From NCBI GenBank assembly GCA_003439945.1, contig QVRM01004009.1, positions 45,423 to 109,422 of the forward strand: a stretch of 64,000 nucleotides of DNA, in the 5' to 3' direction. Position numbers and translations under genes: made by a program. This stretch comes from Dermanyssus gallinae (lineage: Eukaryota; Arthropoda; Arachnida; Mesostigmata; Dermanyssidae). The first letter of the stretch is position 1; every line of letters begins with the position of its first letter. Below, piece after piece: positions 43,811 through 55,987 of the stretch. The notes below the pieces were generated by a model that made no database searches, was not told where the DNA came from, and saw only the letters and a list, made by a program, of their open reading frames with translations.

Positions 43811-45424
43811 ATAGGCAGCCGAAAGCGCCGTCAGGAAAGGCTGCGGGCCCAGACCTCGTTCGGAATGAACATCTGCAGCAGGCGATTATTCTGGCTCCTT
43901 GTCTTGCTTCTCTCTTCAACGAAATCTTGAAGACATCGCACTTACCTGAAGAATGGAAAATCAGCCTTGTAAGTGTGTTACCGAAGGGAAAAGGGGATCC
44001 CTTGATACCTTCGTCGTACCGTGGCATAGCAAAGAAAAGCGTCATTTACAAAGTACTGTCAGCATTGGTAGCACGTCGACTAGAAGATTTTTTGGAAAGT
44101 ACCGAGTGCCTGCCAGAGCAGCAGCACGGCTTTAGGCGAGGGAGGTCGACGATGACGGCTTGCTCCGTTCTTCTCAATAGTATTCAAATGACTCTCCGGG
44201 TTAAACGTAACTTTCTTTTTGCTGTTTTCGTAGACTTTAAGGCGGCTCTTGATACGGCGTCACGAACAATAATCCTAGAGAAATTAGCGCTATGTGGTGT
44301 TCCAGCGGTAATACTGAAGTTATTACAAGCTATGCTGCAGGAGGGGTATGTAATCATCGACGACGGGGTAACTGAACACACCCCTATTACTCAGACTACA
44401 GGAGTTGCACAAGGCGATAATCTTAGCCCCCTATTATTCTCAATATTGGTGAGCGATCTCCCGGACAAAATCCAGCGTCGACACCCGCAAGTTAGTACAC
44501 TCATGTATGCTGATGACCTCGTCCTCTACTCCCGGAGTCGATTTCATCTGCAGCAATCGCTTGCTTCACTCCAAAAGTTTGTTGACCTAAATGCTCTAGT
44601 GATAAACGTGGCAAAAACGAAAGCAATGAAGTTTCGCCGCGGAGGTAGGCTCGCAGAAAAAGACGAATTGCGCTTAAGCTCAGCACCAATAGATTTTGTT
44701 CAACATTTTTCTTATCTTGGAGTAATCTTTTCAACGCAGGGTTTAAATTTCACTAAACATATCGAGGTAAGAGCTCGTAAGGGCATTTTATCGTTTCATA
44801 ATATCCCCGAGCCTCATCGGTTGTCACTAGATGTCGCTCTCAAACTTTTTAATTTAAAGATTGCGCCGACCGCTGCTTACGGGATACAGGTCATATGGCC
44901 CCACCTATCAAAAGCAAATCTGGAAGTACTTGACAAAACTAAAGCCAGCTTTCTAAAAAGAGTGCTAGTAGTTCACCGCACTAGCCGCAATCGTCTTGTG
45001 TATCTGTTGGCCTCGACACCACTTTTTGTGGAGGAGCTCAGGGCAACTTATGCTTTACCGAAAACGGAGGCCTTTGAGAATCATCTTGCCGAATGGGAGT
45101 ATAAATTTGCGGATGTTGATTTGCGTTTTTATGAGACTAGAGCGATGACTACAGACTACTGGAAGAGCCCATGTTGTAGAAACAGATACTTCGTTACTGG
45201 GTTTGCAATGCATGGATTTCATATGAAGATATGTATACGAAATGGGTGGCATGAGATATCAGCCGAGTGAGAATGCAACCTATGCGGCAAATCATGTGAT
45301 CTGTATCATCTCCAACAGTGTACACAAGCAAAGTCGTTGATGAAATTTACTTAAGAGAGCTGTAGCACATATGTGCATAAACCAAATATTGGTTAATAAA
45401 CAAAAAATTCAATAGGCAGCCGAA
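43811..45424 (+). mobile_element. 5'-truncated LINE (element C) with 13-bp target duplication
   Basis: ATAGGCAGCCGAA at 43811-43823 and 45412-45424 bounds an insert of 43824-45411 that starts inside the reverse transcriptase and ends GGTTAATAAACAAAAAATTC. It is in the same family as element B, in the opposite orientation, and its 3' end sequence agrees with B's. Confidence 0.92.
43824..45353 (+). pseudogene. Element C reverse transcriptase and C-terminus
   Basis: The open frame that reaches 45270 includes about 45 codons of flank before the LINE part starts at SGKAAGPDLVRNEHL. Motifs: LPEEWK, VLPKGKG, EQQHGFRRGRSTMTA, FVDFKAALDTAS (motif A, with Leu for the usual Phe), TTGVAQGDNLSPLLFS (B), LMYADDLVLYS (C), FRRGGRLAEKDEL and the thumb. 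A TGA at 45268 interrupts the protein just before ECNLCGKSCDLYHLQQC, the C-terminal zinc motif that matches element B; the frame then stays open to TAA 45351. One premature stop is the only lesion in this part. The endonuclease and ORF1 are missing through 5' truncation. Confidence 0.9.
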
Positions 45425-47435
45425 CAATCGACACAAGACACTCCAGTGTACTCCACTTTTGATAGCTTGGTAACATCACTAGTACGAGTAAGTACATTGT
45501 CTTGCCCTCGCCGTTGCCGTCTCAGCCTATGCTCCCATTTGCACTTGGTCTATTCTGGACGTAGTTTTATTTCTCTCTATGTATTTATTAATTCTAGAGC
45601 GTATATTATTTTTAAGGAAAGACGGCGCCGTACAGATGCATATTGCTTTTTATCTCCTCGGGTATGCTCTCATAGGTTTGCTAGGTTGTGCGTTTTGAGC
45701 TTAATTGAAATTACTTCTCCCCGGTATTAGCTAACAGAATATCATACCGTGCTTATCTGGGCTTACTGTAGCAAGATAATATAGCAGTAGGACTCAATGC
45801 TCAAAGGAAAAAACCTCATTCAACAATGCTTCGACGGGCATGGCAACGCAACTACTTAAGCAATGCATACCGTCCAAGCCACTACTGCTAGTTTTTTCAT
45901 CGATTCACAACCCTCCAAAAACGAATCTAGTTTTTATACAACCCCACAATTAGCATTTTTTCTCACTAATAATTTGCTACGACATTCTGGTTGCTCAAAG
46001 GACAATACAGCCATGATATGCATTGCCTTGGTGATTGGAAAATACCTTAGGCTCAACACTCATCGCAGGGGATGCCTAGCCAATAGAGCTATAGTCCACT
46101 GCAGTGGCAAGCCCCTGAAGGTCACAAACACATTTCCATACGTGGACTTACGAGTTCACTACAAAAGGAGTGCTTTACAGATCAGATCAATCATATTGCG
46201 AGCTCACTCCTTGCGAATATTTATGCAGGGCCTGGCAATATCGCAAAACTGTAGTTGGCGCCGCTGTGCGTCTTTTTATATTGCATTAAATGTACTATGT
46301 TTATATTGAAAGCGCTCCTAAAATGGGCTTATAGTCTAGACAGAGTGTGGCGGCACTTGAGCGGGGCGAACTTGAATTCCCTTGAGTGGTACTTCACACT
46401 ATGCATATATGAAGCGGGTACGATGCCCTTTCAACAGGGCTAGAAGCTGACATGTATATGTCCTGTCGGACTGTACGCCGGTGGTGGAGATCCAATGGCT
46501 TGGACGGCGCATATCTATAACGCCGCTACTGAGCTAAACTCTGGCAACGTGACAGTGAAATGTCGCAGTAGTGTCCGTGGAGATTGAGTCACTGAATATC
46601 CTTCTCGCATGAACTGAACTTTACGAGTTCATTACTGTCAGTGCGCCTTGTAAGTTTTGCTAGCAAATTTGCGCTAAATACCTCTCGGTTCGCCGCTCGA
46701 CACTTCATAGAAGATGATTGCATTTTTTTCCCGGTGGAATAGCAGACAACTAGCTAGAATTAGTTATTAATTCTACGTATGCATACAATAATAAAGTCAT
46801 GGTGTCTCAAATACTCAGTTTGAGGGCGATAAGCGAAGAATAGTTATTGCCTTATTATTTGCTCGAAGTGCCACTGCGTGTTATTAGGATACTTGCTCAA
46901 AGCGCCGCGTTCATATATATAAGACCAGCACGCCCGTTTGCTCCGTTTGCTGGTCGTGCTGTGTTCGTGCTGCATGTCTGTAAGGATCAAGCGGTTGGAC
47001 TTCTCTGAGATGCCTAGTTTAGTATTTTTTCATCGAACCCACATCTAAAGTGATTAGGCTGTTGTACTCGCAGTGTAATCGTTTACTAAACGGCCTGGCA
47101 TTATATCGAAGCTTGTACTCTTACTTTTTGTCCTAGCGACTAACAGTTGACATTGAGGGCACACCTGTTTTTAAAGTCATTGTTCTGCGCATGAGGCACA
47201 TATATACAGATTAGAATCCAAAAGTCTGAATTAAACTCATTGCCAATGCCACCTATTTGGTGCCTCTCTCCGACCAGACCTCTCGTGTTCCAGACCAGAT
47301 AGTCTTTTTAAGAGTCGACTTTCGAAAATATTTTCGCTCGCCTAACTTGGGTAGATTCCGATACAACTGCTCGGTGGCTTTCAGTCTATAGATAAGCATT
47401 TACTTAATGACTGGGAGCGTTCTTTTTGCACAAAC
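45425..47435. other. No recognisable gene
   Basis: A 148-codon plus frame at 45863-46309 has no known motif. TATATATAAG at about 46914 upstream of CCAGCACGCC could be a TATA box, without other support. Confidence 0.4.
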
Positions 47436-47445
47436 AATATTTTGA

Positions 47446-47450
<5 letters not shown>

Positions 47451-47501
<51 letters not shown>

Positions 47502-47502
47502 T
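47451..47502. repeat. (ATT)n, tail of element E
   Basis: About 17 ATT units; read on the minus strand they are the (AAT)n terminus of element E. Confidence 0.9.
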
Positions 47503-47582
47503 ATTATTTATCATTATTTAGTTAATACAATTGTGAGGTATGAACGTTTAAATCATGTTTATCCTGCTCTGTTCGCTTTCTG

Positions 47583-50467
47583 TCAGTTCATGGCGCCTAT
47601 AATGGAAGCCACGTTCCCTCTACACACGGCCAAAGACATCATCTGTCTCAAAAACATGGCCTCGCGTCGATCGCCCGTAACGTCTTCGATTCGTTTTCCG
47701 ATGTCTTGCAGGAGTTTTGCTGTACCTGTGCTAATGGGGCCGAGTGTCTCTAATGCAATGGGTGCAAAGTGGTAGCTTCTAGATAGTTCTAGATACTTCC
47801 TCCGTTTTTCAGAATCCGCACGTTCTGCTACCCATCTTGTCTCGACTGCGCTGTGACGTAAATATGATAACGCCGCCGTGCATGAAACCGTTACATCCCA
47901 TACAAGGCATTTTCCGTGCGACCACAGCGGGATGGTGACCCCGTCAGGTCGCAACTCACTGATGCCATTAAGACCTACTGGTTCGGGCGTAGATGGTTCC
48001 CTGCCCTTCTAAGGGCTCTTCTCACTATGGCGTTGAGTTCAGCGTGCCTTGTAAGTCTGCCGGGGCTTTTTGGACAGCTTAACGGGTGTAGACCGTCCGA
48101 GTCAACCGGTTGGCCGCATGAGAGGCACGTGAAGGGCTGGCAGACGGGGGCGCCTATCCTAAGAGCTGACACCATGCGGAAGGGGTTTGGATCCAGCATG
48201 GTGCCAAGCTGACGGGAGGGTAGCGCTTGAAGCCAGCCCCCGCTGAAAGGATGTTGAGCCGCTAGAAAGACGGCACGTTCTCTTGCTGATGTAAGGTTAT
48301 TCATTATCTCTCGCGCGGACTTCTTAGTTTTGTACGCGTCAAGAAGTTTCTGACTCACGTGCTCTCTCAGAGGGCCAGGGTCGAGTTGACTCCTGATTGT
48401 GGCGTCTGCCAGCGCGGTTGCCTTTTTCAGTTCAATCTTTGCTTCCTCACCAAGAAGTGATTCTGCCAGGGAGCCAAATTGATTCAGGGATGCAGCATAG
48501 CACACTGCAGCAAGATCCGTAGCTCTTCTTATTCCAAGGCCTCCGTTGTCGATGGGGAGGCTAGCTCTCTCCCACGTGTTTCCTTCTAAGTTAATGTTAA
48601 GTACCTCGCTTAGAATGCTTCTGATGGTCTCGTCATAGGCTGCAAGACCCTCCACGTATTTCAGGGTCTGGCATGTTCGTAGCATGTAGACGAATCTTGG
48701 TGAACCAAGACTGTGTCTCCATAGACACAGAGCCACCTGTGGGTGCATATTGGTCAGTCGTGGGCGAATTTTTACCAGGGTCTCTCGTTTAGCATCGAGA
48801 GCGCGTGGGATTCCTTCGGCCATTACGGGAGAACCTAGAACATCTAGGTTACCCTGAGTTACACAAGATATCCCAGGAAGTGCTTCCATGATTTCTTGTA
48901 TAGCTTGCGCCTGATCTTGAAGGGTGCCTCCGACAGCTAAAACTTCGCATTTGGCTGCATTGAGAGTCAGTCCTCCTGGTTCCTCAAAATTCAGTATAGT
49001 TTACAGATCTCTCGCCACGGCATTTGCGGGACCCCCCAAGACAGCGTCGTCTAGGTACCAGACATTGAAAGGGCTCTGTAGGCTTGATACCAGATCCGAA
49101 ATGCCGAGGCAGAACAGAGCTGGTCCCAATGGGTCTCCCTGCTGAATGCCAGTTTGTGACTCTATGGTTATATCTGTGTTCCAAGCGAGAATTGAGAAAT
49201 CTTTATAACTCTGCCATATCATCGGATAGAGTCGTGGGGCTTTTCTCTTTACTTCGTCGAAAATTCTGTCTCTTCTTATTGTGTTAAATGCGTTTCGAAA
49301 GTCTAGTTTAACTAGTACTTTTGTCGGTCCTTCTGCTTCCAGAAAAGCGCGTGTAGCGTGTACAGTAGCCTCCGTTCCTCCTCTAATGGCAACACCCATT
49401 TGGTGGGGTGAAACCGCCGCAACAATTGCTTGTTTGTTCATGGCCATCGCAATCTTTGAAGCCGTTCTTCGTAGAGTTAGTCCGCATGCTATGGGCCTAA
49501 TAGAATTATCTTTCTTTCGGAGGGCAGTTAAACTTGCACCGTAGAAAACGGGTTGGCAGAACGATGGCAAAGCCCCATTTAGCACTCTGGCCATAAAAAT
49601 GCCCAGCTCGGTTAGTAAGCGCTCCGAAGATGGAATCGCTTGGCTTAGCATGTCTCGAAGATGTCGAGGCCGTAAGCCGTCTAAGCCGGCTCCACTTGCA
49701 AAGGGGAAAGATCGAATGGTATCAAAGACGAGAGATCCTTCAACTCTATCTAGGTCTAGTGTGGCGGGCTGTTGCAGAAGATCTAACTGTTCTTGACACC
49801 CGGGTGGACTAACTGGGTGTTTGCTCCGTAGTTCAGACTCGGTATGTTTATCGTGGGGTGCCAATGTGTCTAAGGACAGTAGCGATCGAGCAGCGGAACG
49901 AATATCGCCTTCTGCTAATTTCATCTCTGCCTGGCGCACGCTGTGTTGGTCGTTAGTGATATGAAACCTATTGCCGATTGTGCTGGGTGTGATCGAATCA
50001 GGGAGAGTTTGAAGTGTTCGAGAACCTATTTGTGCTACATTACTTTTAATAATTTTTGTTAGTGTCTTTTCCTGAATTTTTTGGCGAGGCAGTGTAAACA
50101 TCAATGACGGAAGCATCATAAGATTATTCCAACTTTCAAGGTCGAGCTTTGTGTTAAAATTGCTTAATGCTGTCGTGTATGCTATAGCACAGACTTCTCT
50201 AGCCCCACGGGGTATGATTCTGGCTAGTCTTAAATTTCTGCGAGCATGTGATAGGACTTGTACTAGTAACTTTGCGTCAGGTTGCGTATCGGTGTTTAAT
50301 GTGTTGGCTATATCATTGCTCGGGCCCGGATTGTGATTCGTACGGAGGCTTCGACAAGGAGCCAGAGGGTGTTTACGTGTTATGTGCATTTTTAGGCCCT
50401 TAGCAGATCGTACAGCTTGACCACAGTAGTTGCAAACATATGGTGTCTGGGAAAGGGGTAAAGCCAT
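47583..50467 (-). pseudogene. Element E ORF2: C2H2 finger, YLDD reverse transcriptase, restriction-like endonuclease
   Basis: About 960 codons. ATG 50467 begins MALPLSQTPYVCNYCGQAV; CNYC and HITRKH make a C2H2 finger (residues ~11-31). RT: FPFASGAGLDGLRPRHL, KLDFRNAFNTIRRD (motif A), IESQTGIQQGDPLGPALFCL (B), WYLDDAVLGG (C, with Leu instead of the usual Ala of LINEs). A TAA at 49003-49001 interrupts, after which the same frame continues NFEEPGGLTLNAAKCEV to 47975. CLSCGQPVDSDGLHPLSC (C-x2-C-x8-H-x4-C) follows; a one-base frameshift near 47985 precedes [20 protein letters not shown], the PD...D core of the endonuclease. Stop at 47583. It is upstream-blocked by an in-frame TGA at about 50493, so this ATG is the likely start. 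One stop and one frameshift make this copy inactive. Confidence 0.88.
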
Positions 50468-50513
50468 TTCCGAGTCGTTCTCGGTGGCGTCTCAAGTGTT
50501 CTGATATTGTTGG

Positions 50514-52434
50514 CTAGTCATTTAAAGTTGGTTTCGCGGGACTCTGATCAACCGTTCCGGGCAATGCTGATAGCTGTGGGTCATCAGTACCGTCCAGAAC
50601 GGTCTTTAAAAAAGCAATCCCAGTCTCGGATTCGAGATATGACAAGACAGTATTGATAACTGGATTATGATCTAGCCAATTGGAGAGTATAGGTTTAATT
50701 TTCTTCCATATTTTTAGGATTGCAATGACAATATGTGAAGAGTCATTTGATGATCTGTTTTTTTTCCCTGTCTGTGACTTTATTATTGTATTTCTGAGCT
50801 CTGTTTTTTTGTTGTATCGGACGGTTTTTTGGGAGCAATGGGTGGTGGGAGATTGCATAGTACAGTCTTACCATCTTTATGTAGAACTTGTGTGGGGGCT
50901 TGAACGGTGCTTGGTTTGGCGACATCTGCGTAAGACTTATCTCCCTTAACGGGCTCAGAGCTGACGTTCTGTGTCGCTCTGATAAGCAATGGAAAATCGT
51001 CTGAGACAGGGAGGCGTCCAGACACTTTTTCGCAGAGCTTTACTCGTTCCGCTTCTTTATATACCCTTCTACCCCGCAACTGTTATCATTAGATGCGTGA
51101 GCACCCCCACAATTGGCACAACGAGCCTTATTTTGGCATTCCCACATTTCATGCCCGGGACTACCACATTTCCTGCAGGTAGGATCTCCTCGTCTTAGAC
51201 AATCTGTGGCTCTATGTCCATATTTATGGCATCGTAAACATTGCATTAGGGACCCTGTGCACAATGTCACCTTAAATACCTCACCAACCATGTGTACTTC
51301 AGCGATTGGCATTGCGTCAAAGCGTAGTCGCACTCTGCCCGAATTTTTCCATGCTTTTATTGTGTTCCCTTTGTTATCGCGTGCGGCAATGGCGTATTTT
51401 TCTCTTTTGACTTCGTCGACGCCTTGATCTCGAAGGCAAATTAGGATGTCTTCCTCGGTGAATTGAGGGTTAACTCCATTGATTCTGCCCCAGAATGCTG
51501 ATGTGTCTGGGCAGTGTTGTATTTTCACACCACAAATGCTATCGAGCTTTTTTGCTGTTACCGTTTGCGTTGGGTCGTTGAGGCAAATTGCCAATTTCCC
51601 GTGCGTCGTTATTCGTGCCTTGGCTCCCGGAAAAACCTTGCTAAGCTCTACAGTTATCTGAAAAACACTAAGCGGTCTTAGTGCTTCAGGGTTATCTGGC
51701 GAGTGGAAAATTAATTCTGGCAGAGCCGTCGAAGAGATTGTCTTTCTCTCTCTTTGTGTAGCCGCGGAGGCGATCTCTTTGGCTACTTTCTTAGCGGCAA
51801 CTTTTGTCGCTTTCTCTTGCCGAGTTGGGATGTGATTCCACACTCCTCTCTCATCGGCAGCGTGTGAGATGCTGTCATCTGTTTCGGACGGTTGATCGTC
51901 ATCCTCACTGTTTAGATCTATCGGGTCGTTGTCAGTCGCCCTCTCCACCATCTCGGCTAGCCTGGCTTCTCGGCGCTGGCGTTCTCTTGCTGCCACTGTT
52001 TCGGTTGACGACGTCTTCGATCTGTGACACTTGACACCGCACCTGTGGCTGCCCTCCTCTCCTGATCGTCTGCCGGCTTTGCAGCACAACAGAGGTGATG
52101 ACGAGCGAGATGATTGTGGTGAATAGTCACAATAATCACTGTTGTTCAAACGGGTAACTGACAACCCTTGATGAGGCGTATATGGTGACCCCGGTCGAGA
52201 GTTGCTTGGCTGTGAACAGATGTTCGGTGGCAGTGTATGCACTAAACCTGGCTCATCTGTGGTGCAGGTGGTCTGGTCCACAACATTATCTTCAGTTTGG
52301 TGCATCCGTTCAGCTTTCGAAGGCGTATCCACTACGACTTCGGTAAAGCCGGGTAAGACAACTCGAGCAAGTTTTTTTTCGTTTTTACACTGAGGATGAT
52401 CACTGTATCCGAAAGAACCTTTTGTGCACTTCAC
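50514..52434 (-). pseudogene. Element E ORF1: gag-like zinc-knuckle protein
   Basis: About 640 codons from ATG 52434. The first ~230 residues are Ser/charge-rich and probably disordered; an RRM-like region follows (ARITTHGKLAICL to GRVRLRFDAMPIAEV), then three zinc knuckles: CLRCHKYGHRATDC, CRKCGSPGHEMWEC, CANCGGAHASNDNSC. A frameshift at about 51075 leads to RRVYKEAERVKLCEKV, another at about 50840 to NKKTELRNTIIKSQTGKK, and the protein ends ...SPAKPTLND with TAG at 50516-50514. RNA binding in the transposition complex is the family role. This type of ORF1 is typical of APE-bearing LINEs (I, R1, Jockey groups), which makes its position before an REL-type ORF2 unusual. Confidence 0.85.
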
Positions 52435-52542
52435 ACTAGTCGTAGCACAGTATTTTCACCGAAAAGAACCGTTTTATATGGGAGCTCGATGCAAGCGTGT
52501 CCACTCACGGCTAGCGCTTGCAGACGAAAAAAATATTTTGAT

Positions 52543-54832
52543 ACTTGTCTTCGTGCTTTTCAAGGTGAGTCTATTTAGAAGAGTGTTCACCGTATAGGTT
52601 TAAATCTTCTATGTGTATTCGATCGTTACTTTTGGACGCCTAGGGATACGTCGTTCTATAGATACGCGATTCAGATAAGCTCGAGCGAAGAGAGTGACTG
52701 ACGCGCTCCGGCTGCCAGCAAAGCCATTAGAGCGACACTGCTGCCAGCAAAGCCCTTTTAGCTACACGTACCTTTGGACTTACTGCTGACGGACTATCCG
52801 CGACCACTGCTTGACTCGGTTGGTTAGCAGTTGATTCAGCTGTCTGCCGCATTTCTCAGATTGGTGCACGTTGTCTAAGGGCCTAGCGTATTTGTATTCT
52901 GTCCCCGTCCGTTGGCCGTGAGCCGCCTAGCCCATTGCCCGTGGCCGCAATGTGCTTGTTGGATTACGTTACAGCTTCGTAGAGAAACCCGTTTAGTCAG
53001 GTTGTGGTCTAAACAGTATTAAGAGTAGCAATAAACGTCATTTCTTTTAATTGGTTCGATGATACTTCCTTTCGTTGTAATTGTGGCTTCTTGGATCTTG
53101 AGTGGCTCCAGTTGCAATTCGAATGCTGGGTAGTTTCAACGTCAGTGTTAGCTGCTCTTCTCGTCGTTGTACTTGCTGCTTTCGTAGGTATCACTAATTT
53201 ATTATTCATTATAATTGTGCTAACCTGGTACTTTCGGGTGCTGTTGCGTGCAGCTACAGCTATGCCTTCGTACATGTCTGTTTGGTACTGTAAAAGTGTA
53301 TTGTAATTAATTATACTACTAAATACGATAATGTAAATTTTGTTTGAATAGCACAACCTCAATGGTTGGCTATGAGTTTAGATTTGATCGGTTGAACCAA
53401 AGGCATTGCTGTCCAAATATAATATATGAAAGCAAACTAGTGCTCACATTTATTTAGCAGTTTAGCGGAAACGAGAACATCTTGTCATCATTATCATCAA
53501 AGAAAGGCTGTCCTTTGACAAGTCACTCCGCTGAGAAGGTTTTCAAAGAAGCTTCGATGAAAGATTCACATCGGCCCTGTACGTATGTACATTAGGATGC
53601 TGGTCAATCATCTTCGTCAGGTGCCTGAAATTTTAAGCAATTACTCACCGCACAGGAACCTTGAAAAGTAACCTCTCAGGGTCATGGCTAAGTACCAGAT
53701 GCTCTTGTACTCTATCTGGTGTTTGCTCTCTCCAGATATATCTTATTGGTTTGATTGCAGTGCCCGAAATTTGATGTTACACCATTTGCTATACTGTATA
53801 TAAAATAAATGTTTTTAATGCGTCTTACATGGATGTCGTTGTCGGGGTTTTCCTTACAAACATATACAGACGACTAGAGTAGAAGCAATTTGAGTGCCAT
53901 GCTTTTCTGCCGTCAAAGCTATCGTGCAACCGCGGCCCACGATTTTCGGTGGTTATCTTTCAGTAAGTGCCCACAGTTGTACAGTCATGTGCGTCAAAAA
54001 ATTTAGTATTTCACTAGATCTAAAGTAACTTTTTTACGCTCCCCTTGCAAGAAGTTCGGTAGGTATCGTCTGCAACGTCTCCTTGCTTGAAGCTCGGTAG
54101 GTATCGTCTGTATCCCGCCGTCCGTGACGAAAATAAGCTATTACGTAAGGTTGCCTTGCCTGGCTAAGACTTCAATGGGCGCCGCTCTTTAGAAGAGCGC
54201 ATTAAATAAGTTCGGTGCCATGCTGTGCCGTGATACGACTCTTGTCTAAGTAATATCATACGGTCTTATTTGTGGTCCGCAACTATAAAGAAATTTTAAT
54301 AATGGTACTTGTCGTGTCTAGCCTAGATGAGCTTTATAAGGCGCTGTATTGACGGCGCGTCGTTGGGTGCATTGGCCTATCTACATAAGCCGCTGTCGTA
54401 TTGAATACTGGGTGCAAGCCAAAGCACTAGAGGTGTTTTCTGCTCCAATACGCCACGTCGCATCGTGATGAGAAGACGAACTGGCTCGTAGCTTAAATTG
54501 AGTAAGCTTCGCGTTTACCCAACCGATGCCTGTCATCATCACCAATAGCATCATCATCATCCACTGCACCCTTCCGCCGCTACATCTTGACGGCGTCTGC
54601 GGTCCAGCGAGTGAGTGTCCTCCGACACTAGCCCAGCTCGTCCGAAGGACTCTTAGGATCGCTTCTTATTTCCCGTTTGCGCTATCCGCCTTTCTGGGGA
54701 TCTTCTTCTTTCATCTCAAAACGTCGACCTTATCGCGATAGGCGCCCTACGAGCGCCTATGCCTCCTTTATCCGTTCTCCGTCGTCTCCTGGTCTCATTC
54801 AGCCTCCCCCTTCTCCCTTCTCTCTCTCTCTT

Positions 54833-54835
<3 letters not shown>
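52543..54835. other. No recognisable gene
   Basis: A C/G-richer patch at 52690-52970 has a short direct repeat (CTGCCAGCAAAGCC, twice) and ends with ATTACGTTACA, resembling the LTR end at 63649, but no LTR pair was found. The remaining frames have no motif I recognise. Confidence 0.4.

Positions 54836-54866
<31 letters not shown>
54836..54866. repeat. (CT)n followed by (TA)n
   Basis: TCTCTCTCTTTCTC runs into about 15 TA units. Confidence 0.9.
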
Positions 54867-54868
<2 letters not shown>

Positions 54869-55082
54869 CATCACTCTCTCTCTTCTATTCTTATTTTTTT
54901 TCCTTTGTGCGGCGTCCACGCATCTACACTGGGTTGACTGCCGCAATTGCCTGCCCATCTGGGTTTTGTCGAACTCTTTTCTTATCGTCGTGTTCATGTG
55001 CTTCTTCTGACTGTGTTGTGTCATCCGCCGCCATGTGAACGTCTCCTATGTGTGTTGAGTGTGTCTGTATCTAAGACTGTAT

Positions 55083-55140
55083 ATGCCTTACTGTGCGTCT
55101 ATCTGTCTGTCTGTCCGTCTGTCTGTCTGTATGTATATTT
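55083..55140. repeat. (GTCT)n microsatellite
   Basis: Impure CTGT/GTCT tetranucleotide repeat, about 50 bases. Confidence 0.85.
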
Positions 55141-55945
55141 AGATCTGTTCCATAATCCCGTCAACGTTGACGGGTAGATCCATCCCGTACGCTATGTGTT
55201 CCGTCCGACAGCGACGACAACGACAACGGCGGTGGCGGCAATGCGGCGTGACAAATACACTGAGCCAGACATAGATGGATCGCTGGATCGAGAGATAGAT
55301 GAATCGCCAGTTAGATAGATGATAGTACGCTAGCTCAGTAGCGTAGCGGGCTGAGCTACGCGATGAGCCACAGCGAGAGACACAGGCGACACTAACGACA
55401 CTAGTGTCCGGACTCTTATGCGAAGCGACGTATAGCAGCGACGACGACTCGGCTCGGCTCAAACGTAAGCGTAGGAAGAAGGGCTGTCGCTCGCCCCCAA
55501 CCCTATCTCGTCGGACAGCTAACTGGCACGCTGCTTAAACTCAACGTCAGTTCCCTTTTCAAGTGTGGAAGCTCAACCTGAGTCACACGATCTGCGCTAC
55601 TTCCTGCGCTCGTCGTCACAGCGTGCAGCTGCCGCCGTTGTTGTTGTTGTTGTTGTTGCTGCTGCCGTCGCAAATAACTGTTTCGTTCAATTGCTCGGCC
55701 ATCAGCCGCAGGTCTGAGACGAAACGCCTTGTTCTCTATCTAAGCAAGCAACGGCGAACACGGTACACTAACTTACTCACATATAAATACACACATAAAG
55801 ACACACACACACATGTAACACAGAGTAGACTACCAGTACCAGCATTCATGTATGCATGTTTGATCGTGTAGCACTGCGTAAGGCGTACATGTACATATAT
55901 ATTATGTTATATATTATGGGCATTATATAGGCATATATTATGCAA
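55141..55945. other. No recognisable gene
   Basis: Short GTT repeats at 55634-55655 and an ACAC tract near 55800. Minus frame 55139-55462 and plus frame 55563-55871 have no motif that I recognise. Confidence 0.45.
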
Positions 55946-55946
55946 C

Positions 55947-55947
<1 letters not shown>

Positions 55948-55986
<39 letters not shown>
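55948..55986. repeat. (TA)n microsatellite
   Basis: About 19 TA units. Confidence 0.95.

Positions 55987-55987
<1 letters not shown>

Larger units (their letters stand above)
47436..52542 (-). mobile_element. Two-ORF LINE with restriction-like endonuclease (element E)
   Basis: AATATTTTGAT occurs at 47436-47446 (next to the tail) and 52532-52542 (before the 5' end), proposing an insert of about 5.1 kb. Minus-strand order: ~97-base 5' UTR, ORF1 with zinc knuckles (52434-50514), a 46-base gap, ORF2 with C2H2 finger, YLDD reverse transcriptase, CCHC motif and restriction-like endonuclease (50467-47583), short 3' UTR, (AAT)n tail (47502-47451). Few lesions: two frameshifts in ORF1, one stop and one frameshift in ORF2. 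It is the best preserved member of the family seen at 6.1-8.3 kb and 0.97 kb. Confidence 0.82.

Noticed and set aside
52690..52975. Second LTR ending ATTACGTTACA
   Set aside because: No matching TGTAACG start, no primer binding site after it and no sequence match to the LTR at 63096-63649 beyond the last bases.
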